From Methylosinus sp. H3A (GTDB taxonomy: Bacteria > Pseudomonadota > Alphaproteobacteria > Rhizobiales > Beijerinckiaceae): a DNA stretch of 64,000 nt. The DNA is taken from the NCBI RefSeq assembly GCF_015709455.1, contig NZ_JADNQW010000005.1, forward strand, positions 3,988,001 through 4,052,000, read 5' to 3'. Below are positions 54,716 through 62,901 of this stretch, piece after piece. Both the position numbers and the translations under genes were made by a program. The notes below the pieces were generated by a model. That model was not told the DNA's origin, did not search any database, and saw nothing but the letters and a program-made list of their open reading frames with translations. Each line of letters starts with the position of its first letter. Within the stretch, counting starts at the first letter, position 1.

Positions 54716-54755
54716 AAGGCAGGGGTAGTGTCTACTGAGACACTACCAAGGCAGG
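54716..54755. repeat. 24-bp palindrome flanked by 8-bp direct repeats
   Basis: Arms GGTAGTGTC (54724-54732) and GACACTACC (54739-54747) surround TACTGA. AAGGCAGG lies directly outside both ends (54716-54723 and 54748-54755). This looks like a transposon whose interior has been lost, leaving two terminal repeats and its target duplication. The GGTAGTG start is shared with the cassette at 39805. Confidence 0.7.
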
Positions 54756-54859
54756 CTGGCAGACCGCAGATAATTCCTCGCCGGCACTGCCGCATCTACC
54801 CATCCCGCAAACGATCGGCGCGCCTAACGGCGGCTTGATCTCCCCCTGAAAGGCAAAAC

Positions 54860-55600
54860 ATGACGACGATCTCCGCCACCGCGACTTCCGCGGGGTCTCT
54901 CGACGCGCGCGCGATTCAGCGCGCGCTCAATGCGAAGGGCGCGCGCCTCGCCGAGATGGCGAGCTCGGCCCGGCGACGCTCGCAGCGATCTATGCCGCCG
55001 TGCAGGCGAGTGTCGGCGGTATGGCTGCGAACTGGCCGCCGGCCGCGGCTGCGCATCGCCTATGAGCAGATCATGCTGCGCGACGCCGGCCTCTATCGCG
55101 GCGCGATCGACGGACTCGCGGGCCCGCAGACGCGCGCGGCGCTCGCGCAATGGGAGCGGCTGACGTCTTCGGCGTCGGCGGCTGGCGCAATCCCGCCGTG
55201 GCTCGCTATCGCGCGCTCCTACATCGGCACGCATGAGGGCGTCGGCGCGCGCGATAATCCGGTCGTCCTCGAAATGTATCGCCTCGCCGGCCATCCCGAG
55301 ATCAGACACGACTCCGTCGCGTGGTGTACGGCATTCGTCGGCGCCTGTCTCGCCGAAGCCGGCCAGGACGGCACAGGGACGCTCTGGGCGCTCGATTACG
55401 CCAAATGGGGGCAGAGCCTGCTCTCGCCGATCGTCGGCGCTATCGCGACCAAGAAGCGCACAGGCGGCGGCCATACATTCTTCGTCACCGATTTCGACGC
55501 GAAGACCGTCTGGGGATGCGGCGGAAATCAGGGCAATCAGGTCAGCATCGTGCCCTACGCGCGCTCGGCGAGCCGTGCCGCGCTCCGGCAGCACAACTCT
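54860..55600 (+). pseudogene. Prophage endolysin (TIGR02594-like amidase), frame-disturbed
   Basis: The core PPWLAIARSYIGTHEGVG, HDSVAWCTAFVGACLAEAG, WALDYAKWGQ and GGGHTFFVTDFDAKTVWGCGGNQGNQV is the TIGR02594 CHAP/NlpC-type fold with the catalytic Cys and His. Upstream, the peptidoglycan-binding part is out of frame from about 54955 to 55050: the expected GPATLAAIYAAVQASVGG is in the next frame, and the frame returns for AYEQIMLRDAGLYRGAIDGL. After 55590 the text is not protein-like, although the frame stays open to 55819. Likely inactive. Confidence 0.72.
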
Positions 55601-55745
55601 GATGACGGCGCGACGCCGGTCCTGGCGACGACCTCCAGCACATTTACGCGATCACGTCCGAGGAGTTGCGGCGAAGCGCACGCACGGCGTCGATCTTGTC
55701 GGTGGACATCCTCTCGGCCTCGTCTTCGAGGCGTCGAGAGCTCGA

Positions 55746-56483
55746 TCAGCGCTCGGGACCAAAGACGACGTCGATCGCTACATTCATCTCCCGCGGCGGC
55801 GGCCCGAATGGCGCACTGACGCGAACCGTCTGCATCGCGGCGGCGTCGAGCTGCGGCTCACCGCTGCTCGAAACCACCTTCACGCTGTCGGATCGAATCT
55901 GCCCCCCGGCCAGAATGAAGAACGATACTTTCGTCACGCCCCGCCAAGCGGCGCGCCGCCCAGCCTCGGGATAGACGAGCCGCCCGTGTATCTTCTTGGA
56001 CACCAGCTTGCCATAGGCGCGGCGCAGCGTCTCCTCCGACACTTCACGATGCGCGATGGTGCGGGCGAGCTGTTGCTCCTCCACGCCATTCACCTGCGTC
56101 GAGCCGGCGGGCTCCGGTTTCGCGGGCGCTTGGGTCGAAACAGTCACCGCATTGGCCTGAAGCGGCGAGCCATCGTCCGCCACGGGCTTTTGCTCCGAGG
56201 GCGGGGTCGGCTGCTGCGCCTGCACGGCGTTCTGGGCGGCCTGCTGCGTCTGGCCCGCAGTGTCTTGCTGGACCTTTTCATCGGCTTGATCGTCCGAGAC
56301 GAGGCCGTCCATCTCGAGGACGAGCGTCGATCGATCGTCCTCTACCGGCTCGAGACGCGAGAGGATGAAAGGCAGGGACAAGAGCGCGTGCAAAGCGAGC
56401 GAAGCCGCGAAGCCGTGATAAATAGTGAAACGAGTTCCTCGTCCGCCATCATTCGCCGTCATGGCCACCGCTTGCATAGTCAT
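55746..56483 (-). CDS. tonB: TonB-family energy transducer
   Basis: A 245-residue protein. One N-terminal hydrophobic anchor (GFAASLALHALLSLPFIL) is followed by a Gln/Pro/Ala-rich periplasmic spacer and a C-terminal TonB domain (YPEAGRRAAWRGVTKVSFFILAGGQI...SSGEPQLDAAAMQTV). It transmits proton-motive force to outer-membrane receptors. It lies 12 bp after exbD on the same strand; the three form exbB-exbD-tonB. No receptor gene is within the window. Confidence 0.92.
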   Translation of the reverse strand: MTMQAVAMTANDGGRGTRFTIYHGFAASLALHALLSLPFILSRLEPVEDDRSTLVLEMDGLVSDDQADEKVQQDTAGQTQQAAQNAVQAQQPTPPSEQKPVADDGSPLQANAVTVSTQAPAKPEPAGSTQVNGVEEQQLARTIAHREVSEETLRRAYGKLVSKKIHGRLVYPEAGRRAAWRGVTKVSFFILAGGQIRSDSVKVVSSSGEPQLDAAAMQTVRVSAPFGPPPREMNVAIDVVFGPER

Positions 56484-56495
56484 CGCGGACGCCTC

Positions 56496-56879
56496 CTATT
56501 TCCCGCCGGCCTTGGTCTGCACGGCGACTTTGGTGAAGTTGAATCGTTTCAGAATGTCGGCGACATCGATGAAGCTTTGGAAGGCGATGGCGCGGTCGGC
56601 GCGAATGAGAAAGGCCGTTTCCGGCGGCAGCGCTGTGAGCCGGCCCGGCAGCTCCTCTTTCGTCACGGCGCGACCGTCGAAATAAATGCTCCCGTCGACG
56701 GTGAGCTCGATCGTTCTGTCCTTCTGCTTTTCGACCTTCGCCTGCGTCGCGTTCGGCAGCGACACGGGAATGCGGCCAGTCGCGATAAAATTCGCCGTGG
56801 TCAGCACCATGGTCAGAAGCACGAGCATCACGTCGACCAGCGGAATGACGTTGAGCGTCTCGAAAGGCTTCTCATCCAT
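56496..56879 (-). CDS. exbD: ExbD/TolR-family proton-channel subunit
   Basis: A 127-residue protein with the single N-terminal membrane helix [22 protein letters not shown], carrying the conserved Asp used in proton conduction, and a periplasmic domain ([42 protein letters not shown]). Length is normal. The start overlaps the exbB stop by 8 bp. Confidence 0.93.
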   Translation of the reverse strand: MDEKPFETLNVIPLVDVMLVLLTMVLTTANFIATGRIPVSLPNATQAKVEKQKDRTIELTVDGSIYFDGRAVTKEELPGRLTALPPETAFLIRADRAIAFQSFIDVADILKRFNFTKVAVQTKAGGK

Positions 56880-57300
56880 TGGCGATCTCCCATTTCAGCA
56901 TCAGCACCTTCGTCTTCCGCAGCAGGGCGTTGTAGGAGACCACAGACACCAGCGCGACGACGAGGCCGACCGCCGTCGCTTTGAGGGCGAGCGCGAGGCC
57001 CGCCATGATCTTGCTGGCGTCGGCCGAGGCGTCGAGGCCCATATTGTAGAAGGTCAGCATGATGCCGAGCACGGTGCCGAGCAGGCCGATATAAGGCGCG
57101 TTCGACGCGACGGAGGCGATCACCACGAGCCGCTTCGTCAATTCCAGCTCGAGCGCCTTGACGCTGGCGAAAGTGGCGAGGTCGATCGAGCGGTAGAAGA
57201 AGACACGCTCGAGGGCCACGGCGACGACGATGACGCTGAGCGCGGCCAAGAGACCGATGACGCCGAAATCGATCGCCGTCGAGAGCCATTCCATCTGCAT
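56872..57300 (-). CDS. exbB: ExbB/TolQ-family proton-channel subunit
   Basis: A 142-residue protein from ATG 57300 ([16 protein letters not shown]); ATG 57294 is an alternative. It has three membrane helices: [34 protein letters not shown] and [17 protein letters not shown]. The MotA/TolQ/ExbB motif [10 protein letters not shown]...[16 protein letters not shown] is complete. It is at the short end for the family. First gene of the operon. Confidence 0.92.
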   Translation of the reverse strand: MQMEWLSTAIDFGVIGLLAALSVIVVAVALERVFFYRSIDLATFASVKALELELTKRLVVIASVASNAPYIGLLGTVLGIMLTFYNMGLDASADASKIMAGLALALKATAVGLVVALVSVVSYNALLRKTKVLMLKWEIANG

Positions 57301-57354
57301 TTTTCTGAATTCTCCCGATCGACGGACATTTATCCGATTTACATGAATAAGCAA

Positions 57355-57758
57355 GAGCCGGCGTCTTTACTGCAAAAAGCGCGCCTTTCCTCCTCGCCGG
57401 CTTTTTTTCGATGCGGGCTTTGCATTTTTCGAGCACACAGACCCTCCAATAGCGAAGCCACTTACTATTTCAGCTTTATCGCAGGGCGCCGCGCGACCCA
57501 AAAATGGGCTGAACGCCTACGATTTCAGCATTATGTGAATTCGCAGACGTAATGTAAACAACACATATTTCCAACTCGAAGCTGATCGACGTCTTCTGAA
57601 AGCTCCCCCCGAGGCGTCGACGCCGATGCTCGGAGACTCCTTGCGTTCCGTTCGGCTCGAATTCGATACGAGGGGTTCGGCCTCGCCAATCCGACGGGAG
57701 GCGCCGTCGTCGACGGCGCGGCAAACACGTTTGTCTACACGAAGGTCGCCAATAATAA
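57355..57758. other. No supported gene; exbB upstream region
   Basis: About 400 bp between exbB and an ABC ATPase remnant. It is AT-richer than its surroundings in 57430-57560, so it may hold the exb-tonB promoter. I cannot place a convincing Fur box or promoter by eye. Confidence 0.45.
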
Positions 57759-57960
57759 TCAGAACGCCAGAGTGACCATCACCATGCCGAAGCCTTCCTC
57801 GGCCCTGAGCGCCTCTAGCAGAGAGATGATCTCCTCTTCGGTTTCTTCGTCGAGATCGCTCGTCGGCTCATCGGCAAGAAGCAAGCGCGGTTCGTTGATG
57901 AGCGCGCGCGATAGCGACACGCCGCTGCTCGCCGCCGGACATCTGACAGGGAAAAGCCGA
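57759..57960 (-). pseudogene. ABC transporter ATP-binding protein remnant
   Basis: On the minus strand the text SGGEQRRVAIARA is followed, after a frame change near 57910 (two bases missing), by LINEPRLLLADEPTSDLDEETEEEIISLLEAL and ends GFGMVMVTLAF with TGA at 57759. Signature and Walker B of a LolD/MacB-type ATPase are present, but Walker A and the N-terminal half are gone. A decayed fragment. Confidence 0.72.
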
Positions 57961-58034
57961 GACGCGCCGAAACAGGCAAATCATACGCGCTCGGGTCTCC
58001 GCGACGAGGGCGACGAAGGAGCTCGATTTTTCCC

Positions 58035-58091
58035 TTGCCGACACGGCAGATCGCGATATAAGTCGATATGTCGATAGTTATCGACATATCG
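58035..58091 (+). promoter_or_regulatory. Promoter and palindromic operator of arsC
   Basis: TTGCCG (58035-58040) and TATAAG (58057-58062) are 16 bp apart. Directly after the -10, CGATATGTCGATA (58064-58076) and its exact reverse complement (58079-58091) flank a GT centre: a perfect 13-bp-arm palindrome over the expected start of transcription. An ArsR-type repressor bound here would block arsC. Confidence 0.75.
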
Positions 58092-58109
58092 ATATTAGGG
58101 GAGCGGCTC

Positions 58110-58628
58110 GTGACCGAAGACAATGTCTATAACGTGCTTTTTCTCTGCACCGGCAATTCGGCGCGCTCGATCATCGCCGAGGCGATCCTCGATCGCGTCG
58201 GCGCCGGCCGCTTCAAAGCCTATAGCGCGGGCTCGCGGCCGAGAGGCGAGGTCAATCCATATGCGGTAGCGATATTGGAGAGGTCCGGCTTCAAGGCGGA
58301 CGGCTATCGCTCCAAAAGCTGGAGCGAATTCGCCGAGCCCGGCGCTCCGCCGCTCGATTTCGTCTTCACCGTCTGCGACGACGCCGCCAAGGAAGAGTGC
58401 CCCTATTGGCCCGGCCAGCCGATGACGGCGCATTGGGGCCTGCCGGACCCCGCCGCTGTCGAGGGGACCGAGGTCGAAAAGCATCTGGCCTTCGCCGACG
58501 CGTTCCGCATGCTCAACAACCGCATCTCGATCTTCACCTCTTTGCCGATGAAGGGCCTGGACAAGCTCTCCTTGCAGAGGCGGCTCGAGGAGATCGGCAA
58601 GGCGAAGCCGGTCGACGGGGCCGCCTGA
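58110..58628 (+). CDS. arsC: Arsenate reductase, LMW-phosphatase type
   Basis: A 172-residue thioredoxin-coupled-type ArsC. FLCTGNSARSIIAEAIL is the CX5R phosphatase loop, and FTVCDDAAKEECPYWPGQPMTAHWGLPDP holds the further Cys pair of the reduction relay. Reduces arsenate to arsenite in the cytoplasm. Start GTG 58110, with AGGGGAG 6 nt upstream; an ATG at 58068 would lie inside the operator and is rejected. A second ArsC domain, fused to ArsR, follows at 59088. Confidence 0.93.
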   Translation: MTEDNVYNVLFLCTGNSARSIIAEAILDRVGAGRFKAYSAGSRPRGEVNPYAVAILERSGFKADGYRSKSWSEFAEPGAPPLDFVFTVCDDAAKEECPYWPGQPMTAHWGLPDPAAVEGTEVEKHLAFADAFRMLNNRISIFTSLPMKGLDKLSLQRRLEEIGKAKPVDGAA

Positions 58629-58688
58629 GCGCGCCGCGTGCAGAGGCGGACGGCCTGATCACGCTCGAATCACCGGACTTGCGATCTG

Positions 58689-59045
58689 ATGGAACCAGAC
58701 GATCCGCCTTCCGATTTAGATCCGCTGCTGTGCGAGGCTCTTTCATGGGTCGTTCGCTTGCATTCGGGTGAAGCGACGCGCGCCGATTTCAACGAATTAC
58801 AGCAATGGCGCGCAACGAGCGCCGAACATGAGGAAGTCTTCCGCGAAGCCTCGAGGCTCTGGCGTGTCTGCCGTGAGGCGGCGCGCCAGTTGGCCGAGGA
58901 AGCCGCGGCGGAAACGCCCGCCCCGGATCCGCCTCAAGCGGCCGCTCGATGCGATCCGCTCCAAAACGAATTCTCGAGAGATGACGATTTATCGATAGAT
59001 AGCGACGCGTCGAGAAATCGACTATTTTCGACGAAGAAACACTGA
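58689..59045 (+). CDS. FecR N-terminal (DUF4880)-like short protein
   Basis: A 118-residue protein. LLCEALSWVVRLHSGEATRADFNELQQWRATSAEHEEVFREASRLWR is the DUF4880 cytoplasmic domain of FecR anti-sigma regulators. The transmembrane helix and periplasmic FecR domain that should follow are missing; the tail (PAPDPPQAAARCDPL and on) is disordered. It may be a truncated fecR. No ECF sigma factor gene is adjacent. Confidence 0.7.
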   Translation: MEPDDPPSDLDPLLCEALSWVVRLHSGEATRADFNELQQWRATSAEHEEVFREASRLWRVCREAARQLAEEAAAETPAPDPPQAAARCDPLQNEFSRDDDLSIDSDASRNRLFSTKKH

Positions 59046-59087
59046 CGATCTCGAACATTTTTTGCGATCGATGGAGGCGGAGACAAA

Positions 59088-59978
59088 GTGGCGGAAGAAC
59101 GGCTCGCCGCGGAGGAGATCGTCGGCATTTTCGAGGCCTTGGCGCAGACGACGCGGCTCGAGGCCTATCGCCTGCTGCTGCGCTATCTTCCCTATGGGCT
59201 GCCGGCGGGCGACATCGCCCGCCTTCTGGCCGTGCCGCACAATACGCTCTCGACCCATATCGCCCATCTCGAGCGCGCAGGACTCGTCCTCGGACGACGC
59301 GAGGGGCGCTCGGTCATCTACGCCGCCAATTCCAGCAAATTGGGCCATGTGCTCACGACGATGCTGGCCGATCTCGGGGCGTCGCTCGACGATGTCGCGC
59401 TCCCCGCTCTCGCGGCGCCGGCCTTTCCGCAGAAGCGTCCGAAATCGGCGGGCGAGCGGGCGCGCAATGTGCTGTTTCTGTGCTCCGGCAACGCCGCGCG
59501 CTCCATTCTGGCCGAGGCGATCCTGAACCGCGAGGGCGGCGACCGCTTTTGCGCTTATTCGGCGGGCAGCCGCCCCGCCGAGCGGCCCGATCCGATCGGC
59601 GTCGCATTGCTGTCGTCGCTCGGCTATGACACGCGCGCGTTTCGCTCCAAGAGCTGGAAGGAATTCACCAAGCCAGATGCGCCGCGCATGGATTTCGTCA
59701 TCACCCTCTGCGACGACATATGCGAGCAACCCTCTGGCCCCTGGCCACGCAACACGCTGCTGGCGCATTGGGGCGTCGCCGACCCGGCGCTGGCAAAGGG
59801 CGACGACGTCCAGAAGCGCGCCGCCTTCATGGAAGCCTATCGCCGCCTCGGCGCGCGGCTGACGGCCTTCGTCAATCTGCCCTTCGAGTCGCTGGACCGA
59901 ACGGCTTTGAAGAGCCGCCTCGCCGATATTGCGGCGATGGAGGGGGCGACGGAGTTGGCGGTGAATAATGCTGCGTGA
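59088..59978 (+). CDS. ArsR-ArsC fusion: repressor and arsenate reductase
   Basis: A 296-residue protein from GTG 59088. Residues 8-100 are an ArsR winged helix (EALAQTTRLEAYRLLLRYLPYGLPAGDIARLLAVPHNTLSTHIAHLERAGLV). Residues 127-290 are a LMW-phosphatase-type ArsC with the CX5R loop CSGNAARS and TLCDDICEQPSGPWPRNTLLAHWGVADPAL. The arsenite-sensing Cys pairs of classical ArsR are not obvious in the N-terminal domain. A repressor joined to the enzyme could sense arsenate turnover. It may control the 58064 operator. Confidence 0.9.
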   Translation: MAEERLAAEEIVGIFEALAQTTRLEAYRLLLRYLPYGLPAGDIARLLAVPHNTLSTHIAHLERAGLVLGRREGRSVIYAANSSKLGHVLTTMLADLGASLDDVALPALAAPAFPQKRPKSAGERARNVLFLCSGNAARSILAEAILNREGGDRFCAYSAGSRPAERPDPIGVALLSSLGYDTRAFRSKSWKEFTKPDAPRMDFVITLCDDICEQPSGPWPRNTLLAHWGVADPALAKGDDVQKRAAFMEAYRRLGARLTAFVNLPFESLDRTALKSRLADIAAMEGATELAVNNAA

Positions 59979-60125
59979 GGCGGTGGGTGGGGTGGAGCGC
60001 CGATAGCGGTCATTTGACGCGTACGCCGAATAGCTGATTTCGACCCAATCTGGACGCTCCCCGCCACTTAGTCCTGCCCCAGAAAAGGACGTTGAGACTA
60101 TCCTGAATCTTGGTAGGCTCGTGTC

Positions 60126-61046
60126 ATGATCGATCCAGCATTTCTGTCTGCGTTCCCTTTCGAGCATCCAGAGCCGCCCGTTTCATTGTACGACTATGCA
60201 CCGGTCTTCCGAGTGCGAGACAGACACGGCGATTGGGTAGTGAAGCGCACTGGGCTTGTCCATTCAGGCGGGTCAGCCATCGGTCAATGGTTGACAGCGC
60301 TGCGGAGTCTGGGTGTCAACGTCGTCGCCCCGGCTTTGCACTTCTCACCGAACCCCCGCCGACTAGATGATGGCAAGGAATGGGTGGTCTATCCGTTCGT
60401 GTCCGGAACCGCCTATCACGCCCGGGACAGCGAGATTCGTGCAGCCGGGGAATTACTCGGGCAGATGCACGCGGCCGATCTGCCTGAGACGCGTATGCTT
60501 GCTACCTACGATGCGCCGGTGGTTCGATCCGCAGAGTGGGTCGAACGCCATCTCGCCACCGCCGAGGAGCCGCTTCGCCTCCATGGTATGAATCCCGCCA
60601 CTATTAGGGCAGTCGCGGTCAGCCGCACAGCGCGAGCGGCACCGATTGCGGGTCTGCCGCTCGCCGGGTGCAGCTTCGACTTCAAAGCTTCGAACTTGGT
60701 CTTCGGGCCAGAGCCAGTTTTGGTCGATCCGGACCATGCCGCCAGAATGCCTCGCGTGTTCGATCTTGCCGTGGCCCTGCTGCTCTTCCACTGCGATCTA
60801 CCGACTGCTCCGGGACGGCTATGGACGGCCGCTGAGTGGCGCGGCTTCCTTCAAGGCTATCGGCTGCATGTGGCCTTCACGGACCTTGAAGTGTCCAGTT
60901 GGGAGGAAGTCCTCAATCTGGCGCGGCTCGATCAGGCGATCTGGCTGCTTGGCAATTGGCCGGAAGGATGGAGAGATCCGAAGGAAGGGGCCTACCTTGC
61001 CAACCTGGCAACCATTGATCTCGCGTGCTTCTCGCTGGTGGCCTGA
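60126..61046 (+). CDS. APH-family phosphotransferase-like protein
   Basis: A 306-residue protein-kinase-like phosphotransferase of the aminoglycoside phosphotransferase superfamily. RVRDRHGDWVVKRTG holds the ATP-binding Lys, GELLGQMHAADLPE is the usual helix, CSFDFKASNLVFGPEPVLVDPDHAARMPRVFDLAVAL is the catalytic loop and DPD metal site. In the loop, the usual HGD is F-D, as in several homoserine-kinase- or choline-kinase-like members. The substrate is unknown; resistance should not be assumed. It lies between the two ars gene groups without obvious operon linkage. Confidence 0.8.
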   Translation: MIDPAFLSAFPFEHPEPPVSLYDYAPVFRVRDRHGDWVVKRTGLVHSGGSAIGQWLTALRSLGVNVVAPALHFSPNPRRLDDGKEWVVYPFVSGTAYHARDSEIRAAGELLGQMHAADLPETRMLATYDAPVVRSAEWVERHLATAEEPLRLHGMNPATIRAVAVSRTARAAPIAGLPLAGCSFDFKASNLVFGPEPVLVDPDHAARMPRVFDLAVALLLFHCDLPTAPGRLWTAAEWRGFLQGYRLHVAFTDLEVSSWEEVLNLARLDQAIWLLGNWPEGWRDPKEGAYLANLATIDLACFSLVA

Positions 61047-61197
61047 AGCGATCCAAGGCATTGTCGGCTCTTGTGAAGCCGGTCCCCAAGAGCGGAAATG
61101 TCGCTTTCCACCCTTCAGAGACCTGCAGGTCAGAACGGTATAACGGCTGCTTCGGGTCACGAGCCGAAGTTCGCCGCGCCCACCAAGCCCCCACACC

Positions 61198-61231
61198 TTG
61201 ACGCGCCCAACATTTCAAATATAATGGAACT
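61198..61231 (+). promoter_or_regulatory. arsR promoter with overlapping operator
   Basis: TTGACG (61198-61203), a 16-bp spacer and TATAAT (61220-61225) form a near-consensus sigma-70 promoter. TTCAAATATAATGGAA, an imperfect palindrome (12 of 16 symmetric), covers the -10. The ATG of arsR at 61232 sits at the expected transcription start, implying a leaderless message. Confidence 0.7.
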
Positions 61232-61576
61232 ATGGAAAAGACATCCGCCATAACCGCCCTCGTCGCCCTCGCCCACGAGTCGCGCCTCGATATTTTCCGA
61301 CTGCTGATGCAGGCCGGCCCTGAAGGGCTTCCCGCGGGAAAAATCAGCGAGCGGCTCGGGCTTCCTTCGACCACTCTGTCGTTCCACCTCAATCAGCTCA
61401 AGCACGCCGATCTCGTGACCTACCGCCGCGACGGCCGCTCCTTGATCTATTCGGCCGCCTATCCCGTCATGAATGCGCTGCTCGCCTATCTGACGGAGAA
61501 TTGCTGCAAGGGCGACGCCGCCGGTTGCTGCGTCACTGACGCGGAGACGACCTGCCAGACCGAGAGGGTTCCATGA
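61232..61576 (+). CDS. arsR: ArsR-family arsenite-responsive repressor
   Basis: A 114-residue winged-helix repressor: LVALAHESRLDIFRLLMQAG, GKISERLGLPSTTLSFHLNQLKHADLVTYRRDGRSLIYS. The metalloid-binding cysteines are at the C-terminus (C91-C92, C99-C100, C108), as in the Acidithiobacillus-type ArsR (Cys95, 96, 102), rather than in the DNA-binding helix. It derepresses the operon on As(III) or Sb(III) binding. It overlaps arsI by 4 bp (ATGA). Confidence 0.95.
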   Translation: MEKTSAITALVALAHESRLDIFRLLMQAGPEGLPAGKISERLGLPSTTLSFHLNQLKHADLVTYRRDGRSLIYSAAYPVMNALLAYLTENCCKGDAAGCCVTDAETTCQTERVP

Positions 61577-62082
61577 AGCGCCTGCATCTGCATGTGTCCG
61601 TCGACGACCTGCCGCGATCCATCCACTTCTACAGCGCGCTGTTCGGCGTCGCGCCGACGGTCGCAAAGCCCGATTACGCCAAATGGATGCTCGACGATCC
61701 GCGCGTGAATTTCGCCATCTCGGCGCGGGGCGCGAGCCCCGGATTGGAGCATCTCGGCATTCAGGTCGAAACCACGGATGAGCTGCAAGACGTCTATGGA
61801 CGCCTGAAGCAGGCCGGCGGCCTCGTCTATGAAGAGGGCGCGACCACCTGCTGCTATGCGCGGTCGGAAAAATCCTGGATCGCCGATCCGCAAGGGCTGA
61901 TGTGGGAGACCTTTCTCACGACGGGCGAGAGCCCGGTCTATGGAGGCGATCCGGCGCTGGACGCGCTGAAGAGCGAGGCGAATGCCTGCTGCGCGCCGAC
62001 GACGCCGCAGGGCGAATGCTGTCCGCCGAAGCCGGAGCTTCCCGCAAAGGCGCCGTGCTGCGGCGCGAAGGAGCCCGCATGA
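61573..62082 (+). CDS. arsI: ArsI/CadI-family C-As lyase or metalloid-binding VOC protein
   Basis: A 169-residue vicinal-oxygen-chelate protein. The Fe(II) ligands are expected at H5 or H7 (RLHLHVSV), H60 (LEHLGIQVE) and E112 (MWETF). The C93-C94 pair in TTCCYARSEKSW is the organoarsenical-binding site of ArsI, which splits methylarsenite to arsenite. The C-terminus adds three further CC pairs (NACCAP, ECCPP, APCCGA), perhaps for As(III) transfer. It overlaps arsR and arsC by 4 bp each. Confidence 0.92.
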   Translation: MKRLHLHVSVDDLPRSIHFYSALFGVAPTVAKPDYAKWMLDDPRVNFAISARGASPGLEHLGIQVETTDELQDVYGRLKQAGGLVYEEGATTCCYARSEKSWIADPQGLMWETFLTTGESPVYGGDPALDALKSEANACCAPTTPQGECCPPKPELPAKAPCCGAKEPA

Positions 62083-62516
62083 GCGCGTCCGATGTGATCA
62101 TCTATCACAATCCCGATTGCGGAACCTCGCGCAACACGCTCGGCCTCATCCGCAACGCCGGCATAGAGCCGCATGTGATCGAATATTTGAAGACGCCGCC
62201 GACGCGCGCGCTGCTCGAGCAGCTCATCGCGCGAATGGGGATTTCGACGCGGGCGCTGCTGCGGGAAAAGGGCACGCCTTTTCACGAGCTCGGCCTCGGC
62301 GATCCGACGCTGAGTGACGAGCGATTGCTCGACGCGATGATGGCGCATCCGATCCTCATCAATCGGCCGATCGTCGTCACATCGATGGGCGTGAAGCTGT
62401 GCCGTCCGTCGGAGGCGGTGCTGGACATTCTGCCGCTGCCGCAACGCGGCGCGTTTTACAAGGAGGACGGCGAGCTCATCGTCGATTCTGCCGGCCGGCG
62501 CGTGGCGACGGCATAA
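62079..62516 (+). CDS. arsC: Arsenate reductase, glutaredoxin-coupled type
   Basis: A 145-residue ArsC of the Spx/thioredoxin-like family. C14 in HNPDCGTSRNTL is the catalytic Cys; the Arg residues of NRPIVVT and LCRPSEAV complete the active site. YLKTPPTRALLEQLIARMGI is typical. It reduces arsenate with glutathione and glutaredoxin. Start ATG 62079, overlapping arsI. It is unrelated in fold to the two phosphatase-type reductases at 58-60 kb. Confidence 0.95.
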   Translation: MSASDVIIYHNPDCGTSRNTLGLIRNAGIEPHVIEYLKTPPTRALLEQLIARMGISTRALLREKGTPFHELGLGDPTLSDERLLDAMMAHPILINRPIVVTSMGVKLCRPSEAVLDILPLPQRGAFYKEDGELIVDSAGRRVATA

Positions 62517-62534
62517 CAATCGGAGGAGACGAAT

Positions 62535-62891
62535 ATGACGGCAATCGAAATCTATGACCCGGCGCTCTGCTGCAGCACGGGCGTGTGCGGAACCGAGGTC
62601 GATCAGGCGCTGGTGAGCTTTGCCGCCGATGTCGATTGGGCCAAGCAGAACGGCGCCCGCATCGAGCGATTCAATCTGGCCCAGCAACCGCTCGCCTTCG
62701 CCGAGAATGCGATTGTGAAAGCCTTTCTCGAGCGCTCTGGACAAGAGGCGCTGCCTCTGGCGCTCGTTGCGGGCGAGGTCGCTCTCGCCGGGCGCTATCC
62801 GAGCCGTAGCGAGTTGGCGCGCTGGGCCGGCCTCGTCGAGACCGCGACGGAGCCGAAGCAGAGCGGATGCTGCGGCGGCGGCAGTTGCTGA
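62535..62891 (+). CDS. arsD: ArsD arsenite metallochaperone
   Basis: A 118-residue ArsD. YDPALCCSTGVCG carries C12, C13 and C18, the As(III)-binding cysteines. VDWAKQNGARIERFNLAQQPLAFAENAIVKAFLERSG is family text, and the C-terminal SGCCGGGSC is an additional Cys site. It passes As(III) to ArsA, encoded 10 bp downstream. GGAGGAG precedes the start. Confidence 0.96.
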   Translation: MTAIEIYDPALCCSTGVCGTEVDQALVSFAADVDWAKQNGARIERFNLAQQPLAFAENAIVKAFLERSGQEALPLALVAGEVALAGRYPSRSELARWAGLVETATEPKQSGCCGGGSC

Positions 62892-62901
62892 AGGCCCCCA
62901 G

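Noticed and set aside
55233..56984. A 583-codon plus-strand frame across the endolysin, tonB and exbD region
   Set aside because: It is antisense to tonB and exbD and has no coherent protein text after the first residues.
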